Origin: Devosia sp. A8/3-2
GTDB lineage: Bacteria; Pseudomonadota; Alphaproteobacteria; Rhizobiales; Devosiaceae
Direction of reading: 5' to 3'
Assembly: GCA_025452255.1 (NCBI GenBank)
Contig: CP104975.1
Span: 186,001 to 250,000, forward strand
DNA: 64,000 bases
Position 1 is the stretch's first letter. Each line of letters starts with the position of its first letter. Under the pieces are notes generated by a model. The model was not told the DNA's origin. It was given only the letters and a program-made list of their open reading frames with translations, and did not search any database. Of this stretch, positions 11,034 to 21,324 are shown one piece after another. Position numbers and translations under genes: made by a program.

Positions 11034-12172
11034 CTATTGCCGGGGAAATCGTGCATCGAAGTTCGCTGCGACATAGGTCTCGTAGATGTATTCCGCTACG
11101 TAGAGGTCGAGACTAGGTAATCCAACGCAGGTGATGTGGGTTGGGCCTCGGCCCGGTGCACGCCCGACCACATGGCCGGCAAAATCACGCACACCGAGCG
11201 CCTGTCCTTCAGCTTCCAACGTCGAACCGCGCCGGGAGAAGTAGAGCGCAAGCGACTGCGAGTTGCGGGCGCTGACCATGGCAAGGTCGTCGCAGACAAG
11301 AGTACCATTCTGCATGACATAGGTCAGGTACTCGGCGGGTGTTTCGTCACCGGCGAGATGGAGAACAACAGAATCTGGAGCCACTTCATGCGCCGCGAAA
11401 ACCGGGGATTTTGCGTTCGAAGCAGTTATGATGAGGTCAGCCTGAGTTAGGTTGGTGTTATCGGTCACGGGAACGATCTGAGCCATGCTCGGCTGCAACG
11501 AACTCGCAAACGCCTCGGCCGTCTGACGAGATCGCGTTCGGACCCATAATTTTTCGAGGCAAACGCCCAGTACGGCTCCAAGTGCCACACCGATGCTGCG
11601 CGCAATCGGGCCGCCGCCAAAGAGAAAGACGTTGATCGTTTTGCGTTCGGCGAGTACGGACTCGGCAGCCGGGGTTGCATAGGTTGCCGTGCGCGCTGCC
11701 GAGATGTCGGTGCCTTCGAGAAGGCAAATTGGACGCAGGGTGAACTTGTCCAAAAGCAGGATCGTCGAGAAGGAACGCGCGAGGCCGAAATGCCGGTTTG
11801 CGGCATTGGCACCGACGATTTTGACGCTCGCCAGCTTGGGACCGATTGCTGAAAGAGCGGAGAGCTTCCAGCCAAGGCGCTCCTCCCCGAATTGATCGTG
11901 GAGCGTGGCATAGGTGGCTGACGCCCATAGCTCGGCTTCGGGCGGAAGAAGAACCGACTTTTGCCTATACTCAAGCCGGCGCCGAGGTCCCTCCACATCT
12001 GGGAGGCCCGATCATGAAGTACCCTTGGGTCAAGCGCGATTCCAGCTTGCACGAGATCAGCTGAGGATATCAGTAGCGGCGGGAAGACGGATCGATCGCG
12101 GTCCAAGGCTTTGGCTCCTCGCAGGTTCTCACCTGTCGAGGATGCATCGACCAGCCGGTAGGAAAAAGCCAA
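11034..12172 (-). CDS. Ornithine cyclodeaminase/mu-crystallin family protein (one frameshift)
   Basis: NAD(P)-dependent enzyme family that includes ornithine cyclodeaminase, imine reductases and opine-type dehydrogenases. The Rossmann part is clear: INVFLFGGGPIARS, WVRTRSRQTAEAF, DLIITASNAKSPVF. The earlier KIVGANAANRHFGL and TDISAARTATYATPAAE are typical of the family. The N-terminus (ISSADLVQAGIALDPRVLHDR..) is in another frame, joined near 11975 where one base seems lost (GGCCTTGAG to GGCTTGAG). The start is unclear; TTG at 12172 is the outer limit. Confidence 0.75.
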
Positions 12173-12343
12173 GCTTTGGATAAATCGAGGGAGACGGTGG
12201 TGGCTGCTTTTTCACTCACTGTTCGGTTTTTTGTCCTGACGTCGTCGCTCGCTCAGTAGAGATTGCGAAATACTCCCAATCATGTGTCGTCTGCAATGAA
12301 ATCGACGCTTTGCGAGACAGGGGCAATTTTCTGAGCGTGGGGC

Positions 12344-13216
12344 TCACGATGGCGAAAGCAAAGACGTTTCGGCGCGATGACAGCCGCCACAGCTGGAAAG
12401 CAGCTGGCGATGAGACGCCATCGGAATAAGATTTCGAACTCTCTCGATCTCGGCGGTCTCTAGATCGGTGAAGGTGTACCCGGCGCCGTCCGAAGCTCTT
12501 GTGATCACCCGTCCCCGGGGGTCGCAAACAAGGGAATTGCCGAAGCAGCTCCGCGGCGTCCCGTCCGCGGATGGATAGGAACCCCATTGGCCGCACGCGA
12601 CGAAATAAGTCTGAAATTCGATCGCACGTGAGCGGCAGAGTACGTCCCAGTGGTCCCGGCCGGTTTCCACAGTAAAGGCCGCCGGCAAGATCACCACGTC
12701 GACGCGGCGGTGCGCAAGTTCCCAGAACAGGTTCGAGAAGCGCAGATCGTAACAAATCGCGCATCCGATCCGCAGACCGCAATGCTCATAAACGAGAAGA
12801 CCTGAACCGGGCCTGACCGTGTCGGACTCTCCATATACGCGGCCCGAAGGTGTGGTGATGTCGAAGAGGTGGATTTTTCGATAGCGCCCAACTTCCATGC
12901 CAAACGCATCGAATACGACCGTCGTATTATAGATTTTCTCCTCGCCGAGAATGCGCTCCAGCATGCTCCCGGCGTGGACCCAGACGCGGTGCTCGGCCGC
13001 AAATTCGGCGATCGTGCGATACGCCTCCCCTTGCAGCAGATTGTCTGCCGCCAGAAGTTTTTGCTCGACGGTGCCCCCGGACCAATCAAAATGCTCCGGT
13101 AGGACGATTAGATCTGGCTGCTCCGCGGCCACCGCCTGCTGCATCAGCTCAGTGGCCTGACGAAGATTGTGGGCGCGATCAGGTTGGGAATTCATCTGGA
13201 TCATTGCCAGTTTCAT
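12344..13216 (-). CDS. Carbon-nitrogen hydrolase (nitrilase superfamily)
   Basis: Hydrolyses a nitrile or amide bond through a Glu-Lys-Cys triad. Seen: Glu41 in VLPEHFDW, Lys near 116 in YRKIHLFD, Cys near 152 in GCAICYDLRFSNLFWELA. Length 290 is standard for amidase-type members (omega-amidase/carbamoylase-like). Its ATG overlaps the stop of the RraA-like gene by four bases (ATGA), indicating translational coupling. Overlapping long ORFs here are shadows. Confidence 0.88.
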   Translation of the reverse strand: MKLAMIQMNSQPDRAHNLRQATELMQQAVAAEQPDLIVLPEHFDWSGGTVEQKLLAADNLLQGEAYRTIAEFAAEHRVWVHAGSMLERILGEEKIYNTTVVFDAFGMEVGRYRKIHLFDITTPSGRVYGESDTVRPGSGLLVYEHCGLRIGCAICYDLRFSNLFWELAHRRVDVVILPAAFTVETGRDHWDVLCRSRAIEFQTYFVACGQWGSYPSADGTPRSCFGNSLVCDPRGRVITRASDGAGYTFTDLETAEIERVRNLIPMASHRQLLSSCGGCHRAETSLLSPS

Positions 13217-13866
13217 GGACTATTCTCGCGATCAAAGTCGAAAATGGAATGACCGGACAGCAGATGTTGTCGTACGGCCATTGATCGCTGCTGGCGCGAT
13301 TTTGCTTGGACGGCAACTTCGCGCATGCGAGCGGGATCGGCAATGTAGATGCCACTGTCATCGGCGAGTACGCAGTACCACGGCAGGACTACAGTTCCTC
13401 CGCAGGAGACCGGGAAATTGATCTCGCCTCCAAGTTGGGTGTGACGTGAAGTCGTTTTGGCAGAAACGCCACGACACCAAACGGGCAGGCCGTTGCTGGC
13501 AATCTCCGTCGGATCCGTGCAGGAACCATCGACGATGATGGCCGCAGCACCCTTTGCCTTGGCCGCCGCTGTAACGCCACCTCCGACGCAGGCCGAGTCG
13601 TCACCGTCAATTCTGGAAATGACCAACACGTCTCCGGGTTCGAGCGTGTCGATCGCCATATAGATGACACGCCCGTCCCGACTCGGGGCGGCCACGGTGA
13701 TGGCTCTGCCCATAGCCCGTGCAGGAAATACCGGGCGGACGTCCGCCGCAATGAAGCCAGAGGACTCGAAGTGACCAATGGTGGCTGTTTCGACATCCGC
13801 AAGCAGAGCAATGAGGTCTTGGTCCAGCGGTCCAGGAGGAAGCGCCGTCCGGTACAGTGTTGGCAT
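13213..13866 (-). CDS. RraA-like family protein (aldolase/decarboxylase type)
   Basis: A 217-residue protein of the RraA/MenG-like fold, which includes 4-hydroxy-4-methyl-2-oxoglutarate aldolase and oxaloacetate decarboxylase. Seen: GRAITVAAPSRDGRVIYMAIDTLEPGDVLVISR near 55-85, then GGGVTAAAKAKGAAAIIVDGSCTDPTEI, which corresponds to the family's GG.......G..G.V.DG..RD segment with Cys in place of the usual Arg before Thr/Asp. That change could alter metal or carboxylate binding. Within the catabolic operon, 26 bp after the dioxygenase gene. Confidence 0.8.
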   Translation of the reverse strand: MPTLYRTALPPGPLDQDLIALLADVETATIGHFESSGFIAADVRPVFPARAMGRAITVAAPSRDGRVIYMAIDTLEPGDVLVISRIDGDDSACVGGGVTAAAKAKGAAAIIVDGSCTDPTEIASNGLPVWCRGVSAKTTSRHTQLGGEINFPVSCGGTVVLPWYCVLADDSGIYIADPARMREVAVQAKSRQQRSMAVRQHLLSGHSIFDFDRENSP

Positions 13867-13892
13867 TTTGAATGTTCCGCTCGGTTAAGGGC

Positions 13893-14759
13893 TTAGACTG
13901 GCCGTTCGCCGGCGGTCGTGGTGCGGTGCATGATCCGAATCGAGTTCGGATCGAAGGCGTCACGCCGGTGCATCGTGCAGCGATTGTCCCACATCATGAT
14001 GTCGCCGGCATTCCACTGCTGCACAAACACGTCGTCGGTTGTGGTCGTATGCTCCCAAAGCTGGGCGATGAGATCGGTGCTCTCGTCGAGGGGCATTCCG
14101 ACGATCCGGGCACCTTCTGCAGTGCCACCGAGATAGAGCGCATCACGTCCCGTTTCGCCATGCTTGCGGACCAGCGGATGCACCATGCCGACCCATTCCC
14201 GGAAATCTTCGGAGGTCGGCTTGGTCTTGCCCAGCGCAACTTACCTGTCTTGTCGTAAGCGCTCTGGAAGAAAATCTGCCGTTTGGCCACTGCGTCGCGC
14301 AGATGGTTGGGCAGCGTTTCATAGGCTTGGTAGGTAGAGAGGAAGTAGGTGTCTCCGCCGGTTTCCGGCACCTGTACCGCCCGCAGAATGGCACCGGCCG
14401 GCGGCTTCTCGTAGAACCGGGTATCGGTATGCCAAGTGGCTTCGCTGTTACCCATTGCACCGCTAGGCCGACCGTCCTTCATCGCATTGCTGATGACGAG
14501 GATTTCGGGATGCGTGGGATGGCCACCTTCCTGAAGTTGCTTGGGGTGAATGACAAACTCGCCAAAGTGGGCTGAAAACTCGACCTGCTGCTGATCGGTG
14601 ATATTCGCGTCACTGAAACCTGATGACTCCATGTTGCAGCCAAAAATCGTGGACGGTGGCAATATCGTCTGCAGTATAATCATTGAAATCGAAGCCTTGG
14701 ATGTCGGCACAGACATTGCTGTCGTGCTGAACGGCCGTAATTTTGTTTCTTGTCAGCAT
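13893..14759 (-). CDS. TauD/TfdA family Fe(II)/2-oxoglutarate dioxygenase (two frameshifts)
   Basis: First gene of the catabolic operon. ATG at 14759 follows GGAGGAAAAAAAG. The N-terminus reads MLTRNKITAVQHDSNVCADIQGFD.. to HGVIRF, an extra base near 14615 moves it to DANITDQQQVEFSAHFGEF, and a second shift near 14232 moves it to KPTSEDFREWVGMVHPL. Iron ligands are visible: His-x-Asp in EATWHTDTRF and the distal His in MWDNRCTMHRRDAFD, with the 2-oxoglutarate-binding Arg soon after. Restored length about 288. Family members hydroxylate or cleave small acids and amines; the substrate here is unknown. Confidence 0.85.
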
Positions 14760-14829
14760 CTTTTTTTCCTCCACTAGGATCGCTGATTTCGACAGTCACA
14801 ACTTAGATTTGGTGGACTCGACACGTCCA

Positions 14830-14853
14830 ATATCAATTTGAAGTCATTGATAG
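14830..14853 (-). promoter_or_regulatory. Operator-like inverted repeat before the dioxygenase operon
   Basis: ATATCAA-N10-TTGATAG, 71 bp upstream of the dioxygenase start. It has the same layout (7-N10-7) as the repeat at 18753-18776 upstream of the binding-protein gene. No regulator is proven. Confidence 0.5.
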
Positions 14854-14867
14854 ATTTTAGATATCAA

Positions 14868-15952
14868 TCAGTGCGTGAGGAGTTTTATGGCGGCAGGCTC
14901 CACGGTGAGTTCGATGGACACATCCGTGGCCAATTGGGCGCCACGCGCAGCGCTAATGAGTGCTTTAAAGGTCGTATTACTTTGGTGACGACACCACACC
15001 TCGAGATAGGCACCCAGATTGACGATCTTGACGATCTTGACCGGTAACACGTTGATCGGGCGCTCGGCTGGCGTCTGTCCTTCGATCCAACGCAGGGCTT
15101 CAGGCCGAATGCTGCAGAACGCGATATTTGAGGCAGCCGGGGCAGGGGAGCTGGCCAATAGCTCAAGTCCGCTTTCGGCGATCCGGACGCGTTGGATGCC
15201 GCCGCCATCGGCGATCGGGGTCACTGCAAAAATGTTCGACTTGCCGATGAAATCGGCGACGAAGGTCGATTGTGGCGCGCGGTAAAGCTCTGAGGGCGAT
15301 CCAACCTGAGCAATGACGCCCTCATGCATGACCACGATCCGGTCGGACATGGCCATGGCTTCCTCCTGATCATGGGTCACATAAACGAAGGTGATACCCA
15401 GTTCACGTTGGACATCCTTAAGCTCGATACGCATGGTTTCGCGCAGCTTGAGGTCTAGGTTCGAGAGAGGCTCGTCCAACAGCAGAAGCGATGGACGAGG
15501 GGCGATAGCCCGGGCCGTGGCGGTGCGTTGCTGCTGGCCGCCTGAGAGCGCTTTGGGATAGCGGTCTTCGAAGCCTTCAAGACGGACGCTTTGAAGCGCC
15601 TTTTGACTTGAGCATCGACCTCATCCCGCCTCTTGCCCTGCATCTTGAGGCCAGAAACCCACATTTTCGGCGACGGTCATATGAGGAAACAGGGCATAGT
15701 TCTGAAACACCAGACCGACTGGCGTTTTTCGGGAGGCACGCCGGACTGTTCGACACCTCGTATCCTGATCTGTCCGCTTGAGGGCGAAATAAATCCGGCG
15801 ATCATGTTCAGGGTAGTGGTTTTGCCGCATCCCGAGGGTCCCGGGATGCTGACGAACTCGCCATGGGGCACGATCAGGTCGATTTCACGCACGATCTGGC
15901 TGGTGCCAAAGTTTTTGCTCAGATTGATCAGTTCGATATCGCTGGTGCTCAT
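14868..15952 (-). CDS. ABC transporter ATP-binding protein, PotA-type (three frameshifts)
   Basis: Energises import of a polyamine-like or other small cationic solute. Start ATG 15952 overlaps the permease stop (ATGA). Frame 1 holds Walker A (GPSGCGKTT, near residue 40). Shifts near 15725, 15650 and 15590 then carry the protein through [19 protein letters not shown] (Q-loop), LSGGQQQR and a Walker B ending in [19 protein letters not shown]. The last frame gives [19 protein letters not shown] and a C-terminal TOBE-type regulatory domain. As read it is broken; conservation after each shift argues for sequence errors. Confidence 0.82.
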
Positions 15953-16751
15953 TTGCTTCCTCCATGGATCTGGGCTGAGAACCCGCCGATTTTTTCAAAG
16001 ACAAAGATCACCGCCAGCACGAAAAGCAGCGAGGCGACATTGACCGCAGCCAGCACCGGATCGAGGCTGTATTCGAGATAGTTAATGACGGTGATGGGCA
16101 GGGTGGTTTCCCGGGCCGGACCAGAAAGACCGACAGCGGGATGTTGTTGAAGGAGATGATGAAGGCAAAGGTCATGCCGGAGAAAACGCCCGGCTTGATG
16201 ATGGGGAGCAGTAGGTGCCGGATGCGCTGGGCTTTTGTTGCACCCGTGCTCTGGCCGGCCCGGTCAAGGTTCTTGTCGAAATTGAACATAGCGGTGGCGA
16301 TCATCCGCACAGCAAATGGCAGGGTCAGGATGATATGCGCAGCGACCAGACCTGGCGTGCCGACCCATCGATAGAGCCCGGCCGAAGACAGGAACAACAC
16401 GATCGCCACGCCTTTGACGATCTGGGGGACAGCTAATGGGGAGAGCAGAAAAGACATGATCGTGGCGTGACCGGGGCACTTTTCAAAGGCCACGACGTAG
16501 GCTGCAAGCAGGCCAAGTACCCCACTGATCAAGGACACGAGTATGGCGATTTGGGCGCTGAGGATGAAGGGATCAATCCATCGACGCGCCATTAGGTCGC
16601 CATACCACCGCACAGTCCACTCCCATGGAACAAGGGTCACCCGGGAGCTGGGACTGAGTGAAGCCGCCATCACCACGATGAGGGGCAGGGTGATGAACGC
16701 CATGACGAGAGCGATGGAGACCCAGAACAGGCCGGAGACAATTCGGTTCAT
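15949..16751 (-). CDS. ABC transporter permease, PotC-type (one frameshift)
   Basis: Inner-membrane channel subunit. ATG at 16751 (MNRIVSGLFWVSIALVMAFI..). About six membrane segments, with the BPD_transp_1 coupling region in GATKAQRIRHLLLPIIKPGVFSG. Near 16115 the frame shifts and continues in a final hydrophobic segment (NVASLLFVLAVIFVF) to a stop overlapping the ATPase start. It begins 16 bp after the partner permease. Confidence 0.8.
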
Positions 16752-16767
16752 ATCGATCACCCGGGTT

Positions 16768-17654
16768 CTAGAAATGGAGCTTCTTGTGCAGGCGCATTTC
16801 GAGACGTGAGCCGACAAAGGCGATGATCAGCATCATCACCAGCAGCACGTTCGCCATGACCGCGGCAAAGGACCAGTCGATGTAAAAAGGACCTGCTCGT
16901 AGACCATGGTGGCGAGAACCTTGAAGCCGGCGCCGCCTAGGATGGCTGGGGTGGCATACGCGCTGGCGGACATGGTGAAGGCGAGCAACATCGAGCTGAC
17001 AATGCCGGGAACGGTCAGTGGCAGAACAATATGGCGAAGCACGGAGACGCGTGATGCGCCCAAAATCTGCGCTGATTTTTCGAGGTTTTGATCGACGCCC
17101 TGCAAGCTCGTCAGCAACGACAGGATGCCGAACGGCAAGATCACATGGGTCAGTCCAACGACAACGCCGAACATGTTTTTGGCCGGGGGCAGGGGTTCCG
17201 AGATAAGACCGAGCCACATCAATCCACTGTTTATGAAACCGTGATCTTCCAAAATGATCAGCCAGCCATAGGTGCGCAACACCACGCCGGCGAGCTCTGG
17301 GGCGATTGCCGGGGCAAAGACCACCGCCCGCCAACGGGAGCGAGACCGCGCCGAGAAATAGGCTACGGGATAGGCCATGAGTGTGACGCAGATCGCGACA
17401 AGCCCGGACATGAGCACTGTTCTGCCCAAACCCGCCAAGGAGAAGTCGTCGGTAAAGAAACGCTCATAGCTGGCAAGAGACGCGGTCGATCCTCCCTGCG
17501 GATGGAAACTGAGGCCCACCATCATGCCCATGGGAATGGCGAAGAACACCAGAAGCAATAAGGTCGGGGGCAGGAGGGGCAGGTATTGGCGAGCCCGGGA
17601 CATCCAAACAGGACGTCCCCCTTCGGCAGTGAGCGCGATACTGGACATGGACAT
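16768..17654 (-). CDS. ABC transporter permease, PotB-type (one frameshift)
   Basis: Inner-membrane permease. ATG at 17654 overlaps the binding-protein stop (TAATG), so translation is coupled. First membrane segment LPLLPPTLLLLVFFAIPMG; coupling motif ILGASRVSVLRHIVLPLTVPGI near residue 215. Near 16890 one base is off; the other frame supplies the last membrane helix (AAVMANVLLVMMLIIAFVG) and ends at 16768. Confidence 0.8.
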
Positions 17655-18694
17655 TACCGAGCGGCCGGAACGACTTCGCGTTCCCAGCGCTGGCCCCATG
17701 TCGAGAGGTTGACGGCAAGCGCGGTCAAGTCGGGAAGCAGGAGCGCGTCAAGATCAGCTTGCGTGGTGATCTTGCGGGTCCGAGCTTCTTCGCTGACTTC
17801 GATGTCGGCACGAGCGGAGCCGACTTTGTAACCCTCAACCCAGCGTTCTCGGCTGGTCTTTTCGAGGAAGAAGTCGACGAACTTGAGTGCGAGCTCCTTG
17901 TTGTCGGCGCCCACAGGCACGTTGAGCGTAGCAATCAGCGGTATCGAGCCTTCCCGGGGAAGGACATAGTCAACAGGCGCGCCGCTATCAACGAGCAGTT
18001 GAGCCCGACCGTCCCAGAACGGCATTGCCCAGACCCGGCCATCCTGAATGTAGCTTTCGAGAATAGCGGACGCCTGCTCGAAACCGATTGACTGAGCGGC
18101 GAGGCGGGCCATGGCCTCAAAGCCGGGATCGATGTTGTCATCGATATCACCCCCATGCACCGAGGACATGAGCTGGGTGAGGAAGGCCGCCATGATATTG
18201 GCGAAGGTGGGCAGAACGATCCGGTTGTCGAGGCGCTCGTCGAAAAGATCGGTCCAGGATACGGGGGCTTCTTCAAGCATGTCGGTGCGGTAAAGCAGGG
18301 CAAGATATTGCAACTCATGAACCGCTCCGCACTCGCCGGCGACCGCACTGATGGCTGCATTGAGGTAAGCGAGGTTGGGGACAGTTTCGACACTCAAAGG
18401 CTCCAATAGGCCTTCGCGACATCCTTCGAGCGACTGGGACGCGGTCATAACCACGACATCGAAGCCGGGGCGCCCGTTGGTAGCTTTGATTTTGGCGTAA
18501 TCCTGCTGCGAGGACCCCACCGCATCATAGATCACCGAAACGCCGTACTGCTCTTCAAACGGCTTGATGATGGCGTCCTGAATGATCTGCTCGTATGGGC
18601 CGCCATAGCTATTGACGATCAATTCCTGACCGTGAGCGATTGTTGTGGCGCCTAACAGCAGAGCAGCAGACGCTACTAGATATGCTGACTTCAT
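17654..18694 (-). CDS. ABC transporter substrate-binding protein, PotD-type
   Basis: A 346-residue periplasmic binding protein with signal peptide MKSAYLVASAALLLGATTIAHG, then ELIVNSYGGPYEQIIQDAIIKPFEEQYG, the usual opening of the spermidine/putrescine/iron-type (SBP_bac_1/8) family. First gene of the uptake operon, with an operator-like repeat 59 bp upstream. Position beside the amidase, OCD-like and dioxygenase genes suggests uptake of their substrate, probably a nitrogen-containing compound; inference only. Confidence 0.88.
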   Translation of the reverse strand: MKSAYLVASAALLLGATTIAHGQELIVNSYGGPYEQIIQDAIIKPFEEQYGVSVIYDAVGSSQQDYAKIKATNGRPGFDVVVMTASQSLEGCREGLLEPLSVETVPNLAYLNAAISAVAGECGAVHELQYLALLYRTDMLEEAPVSWTDLFDERLDNRIVLPTFANIMAAFLTQLMSSVHGGDIDDNIDPGFEAMARLAAQSIGFEQASAILESYIQDGRVWAMPFWDGRAQLLVDSGAPVDYVLPREGSIPLIATLNVPVGADNKELALKFVDFFLEKTSRERWVEGYKVGSARADIEVSEEARTRKITTQADLDALLLPDLTALAVNLSTWGQRWEREVVPAAR

Positions 18695-18752
18695 GATGTT
18701 CCCCTCTTAAACTTGCGCTGGGCAAAGTGGCGAGGAACGGATCAGACTTCCA

Positions 18753-18776
18753 ATATTAAGCTTCGCTCATTAATAT
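18753..18776 (-). promoter_or_regulatory. Operator-like inverted repeat before the uptake operon
   Basis: ATATTAA-N10-TTAATAT, a perfect 7-bp inverted repeat 59 bp upstream of the binding-protein start. It matches the repeat at 14830-14853 in arm length and spacing, with ATAT(C/T)AA/TT(G/A)ATA arms and a shared TCA before the right arm. Confidence 0.5.
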
Positions 18777-19446
18777 CGCAACGTTATCAATAGCGTTACT
18801 CTGCGCCCCATGATCCGTTCCTGATGATATCAGGGTCGGACCCTGAGGTCGGATGCCTTGAGATGTTTGAAAGTCGATAGCCACAATTGGTAGCCAGACT
18901 CGTCGCCGTCTTGACGAGCATGGATTGCGCACCGTGCAGCGATGGATGTGGCTCTCGTTCCGAAGATGCTGGTAACCGTGCTCGCGGCCGCAGCCGGACA
19001 GGCCGCGAGATTTTTGACCTCAGCGATCAAACCCCGGGGCAGGGGGTGGATGGTGACTTTGTTTCTGACATGGCGGTGCTCCATAGAGAAGAGCCCAGCA
19101 CGTTGGTGGCCGGACGTTTCTAGGGCAGGCAACTGGCCTGCATCGTCCGGAAGCACCATCAATCAGTCAGAAGTCGATGTAGCTGAATCCTAGCAACAAC
19201 AGGTCGAGACACAATGATAAATTTCTGTGCGCACGAATATGTTAGCGATTTTGCCGCAGTCCTCGTGGTTGGAAACAGTATCCGCACCATGTGAAAGCAG
19301 CCCGTCGGAAACCGACCCCGTTCCGGTCGTCTGAGACCAAAGACACTCGGCCGGAAAGCAGTCACCCATATAGGCTGGGCTCTTGCCCCATCGAACTATT
19401 TTCCCCATGATCCTCCGGGCTGAAATGCGGGATGGAGAAATAGTCG
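18777..19446. other. Gap with no confident gene
   Basis: About 670 bp. A minus-strand ORF at 18830-19162 ends in RATSIAARCAIHARQDGDESGYQLWLSTFKHL, faintly like a short family of GD..G...W proteins, but the rest is unconvincing. No antitoxin-like gene precedes the RES protein at 19447. Confidence 0.35.
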
Positions 19447-19896
19447 TTGGACAAGCTTGTTCAATTTTCTGGACCAGTCTGGCGATTGCTACCGGCCACT
19501 CTCGCCTCCACGCCAGCCGTGCTGGCAGGGGCTGCCGAGGGGCGATTTCACCACTCAGGGCAAGCCGCAGCGTATGCCTCATTGAGCGCCGAGGGAGCTG
19601 CTGTGGCTATCCAGCGATATCTAGTCGACGGTGTGCCGCGAGTTTTGGTGCCAATGTGGTTGAACGCCAGCGCTGTCGCAGATGAGAGAGGAAATCCGGT
19701 AGCATCGATAATTTGGCAAGATTTACGTTCGTCTGGCGAGATCGCCCCGACTTGGGCTGTTTCTGATCATGCGCGCGAAAGCGGCGCCCTTGCCATGCTG
19801 TACTCATCGCGATCAAGGCCAGACCTTTCGCATGTGGTGGTCTTTGATCCAGCTTGCCTGACCTATGTAGGGCCGACCACCGCCTTTGAAGCATAG
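19447..19896 (+). CDS. RES domain protein (orphan)
   Basis: A 149-residue RES-fold protein: FSGPVWRLLPATLA with the conserved Arg, then GRFHHSGQAAAYASLSAEGAAVAI and the closing FDPACLTYV. Characterised RES toxins degrade NAD+ in the cytoplasm and pair with an Xre/MbcA-type antitoxin. No antitoxin gene is visible directly upstream or downstream, so it may be solitary. Start TTG at 19447; the upstream GGAGAAATAG could serve as ribosome site. Confidence 0.7.
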   Translation: MDKLVQFSGPVWRLLPATLASTPAVLAGAAEGRFHHSGQAAAYASLSAEGAAVAIQRYLVDGVPRVLVPMWLNASAVADERGNPVASIIWQDLRSSGEIAPTWAVSDHARESGALAMLYSSRSRPDLSHVVVFDPACLTYVGPTTAFEA

Positions 19897-20115
19897 CGCC
19901 ATCCCATCCTATGGCAGCTAGTTGGATGAGCGTGGTAAAAGCCGCCTGTCCGCTTCCCACCCACCCCTTAGGTGCCGTTCGGCATCAAGCCAAAAAATTC
20001 AGCGTCCTCTGTCCTCCCGCCGAGCCGCTCGCTGTTAACCGCAATCGCGATGCACGCAAGCACGATTGGCTTCATTGCTTTACGAAGGAAAAGGATACAA
20101 ACAACGCAGTGAAGC

Positions 20116-20352
20116 GTGGTCAATTTCAGCAACTTCGTAATGCTTGCGCCCAAGCACTTGCGCTTCGCCTACGGGACGGTCGCATTGACCTATTTCGGGT
20201 TGCGCCTGACGATGGCTATCGTGGAACGTCAAGGTATCATGCAGATGCCGCCCTATGCGGCAGATGCGGCGATGGTGGGGGCGATCTTTCTTGGCGCGTT
20301 AGTGGGTATTAGGATGTACCTGCACAAAGACACAGATCCAGCCTCGGACTAA
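20116..20352 (+). CDS. Small membrane protein, unknown
   Basis: 78 residues from a GTG at 20116 (or 70 from the ATG at 20140). Two hydrophobic stretches (YGTVALTYFGLRLTMAIV and AAMVGAIFLGALVGIRMYL) suggest two membrane helices. No family recognised. Confidence 0.4.
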   Translation: MVNFSNFVMLAPKHLRFAYGTVALTYFGLRLTMAIVERQGIMQMPPYAADAAMVGAIFLGALVGIRMYLHKDTDPASD

Positions 20353-20688
20353 TGGATTTCGGCTCGCACTGGCAAAGTCGCGCATGTATACGCTAATGAC
20401 CTGCCCACCAGCTCTCAGATCGCGGCCCCGGCCGCATTCGTGCCAGCCACCGAGAATTTCTGCGCGTAAGCTGCCGAGCCGATAACACCCCAACGGCCAT
20501 AAGCCATACTAGACATTTGTAGACACAACATGCTGGTGCACGGGCCGTCCGGAACGCGGCAAGGATTCCCATATCAATCCATCACTGGATTGGCAGGAAC
20601 CGACCCCAAGGCGGTCATCGGCGCCCAACACCATCCTTGTCGACTTTTGGACTAAATCCGACCTCACTATTGCCATGGGGTGAGAGGG
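20353..20688. other. Gap without recognised gene
   Basis: About 335 bp. A minus-strand 33-codon ORF at about 20420-20520 has no recognisable similarity. I see no terminator or clear repeat. Confidence 0.4.
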
Positions 20689-21193
20689 CTACGGCTCGCT
20701 GATCGCTGCTGCGATCTGTCTAGCGGCCTCGCCAGATCCAATCTGCGATACATCAGAGCTTTCTCGTTGAAAGCCTAGAAAATTGCGGCAGCCGCGCAAT
20801 GCTGCGGTCGATCGCTCCGGCGTCGCGTATGCCCGCGGCAACGTCGCGCGCCAGTCGCTTTGACAGGGTCTCAGGAGTGGCAGTGAGGGTGAACCGGTAC
20901 GTCTCGAACTCTACCCCTTCGAGTTCGGTGGCGATCGAGCTCCAGATCGCGTCCTCATGCAGCACCCAACAAAATACCACGTAGGGGCGGTCGCTCAAAA
21001 GAAAGCTGCGCAGCAGATGGGCGATATTATCTAGCACCATGCGCTTGTCCGCCTCGGTGGGGTTGAATGGCGACATGCTCCAGCACCAGTCGCCATCAAG
21101 GAAAAAGCTCGGTTGCAAGAGGTCGCAGAGCGCTCGGGCTGTGGTGGATTTGCCCACGCCCATCACTCCATTGATGACGATGAGTCGCTTCAT
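20689..21193 (-). CDS. P-loop kinase-like ATPase (C-terminal frameshift)
   Basis: Small AAA/nucleoside-kinase-like protein. Start ATG 21193 gives MKRLIVINGVMGVGKSTTARALCDLL, a Walker A (GVMGVGKST). FLDGDWCW, then YVVFCWVLHED and ETLSKRLARD resemble shikimate/adenylate-kinase-type folds. The first frame stops at 20753; one frame over, VSQIGSGEAARQIAAAI to a stop at 20689 looks like the true last helix, so a shift near 20768 is likely. Substrate unknown. Confidence 0.65.
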
Positions 21194-21324
21194 CGAACTC
21201 TCCACCCACGTGGGGCAAAGACTACCCTCGCCCCGTTGTCGTGGCAAATGATGATGGGGTAGAGTTCCGCTTTTGACGCAGAAGTCTCATGAAACCACCT
21301 GAAAGCCGCCGCAGCTAGATCAAG

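Noticed and set aside
12216..12782. 188-codon minus-strand ORF overlapping the nitrilase gene
   Set aside because: It is out of frame with the clearly conserved nitrilase and shows no protein-like features.
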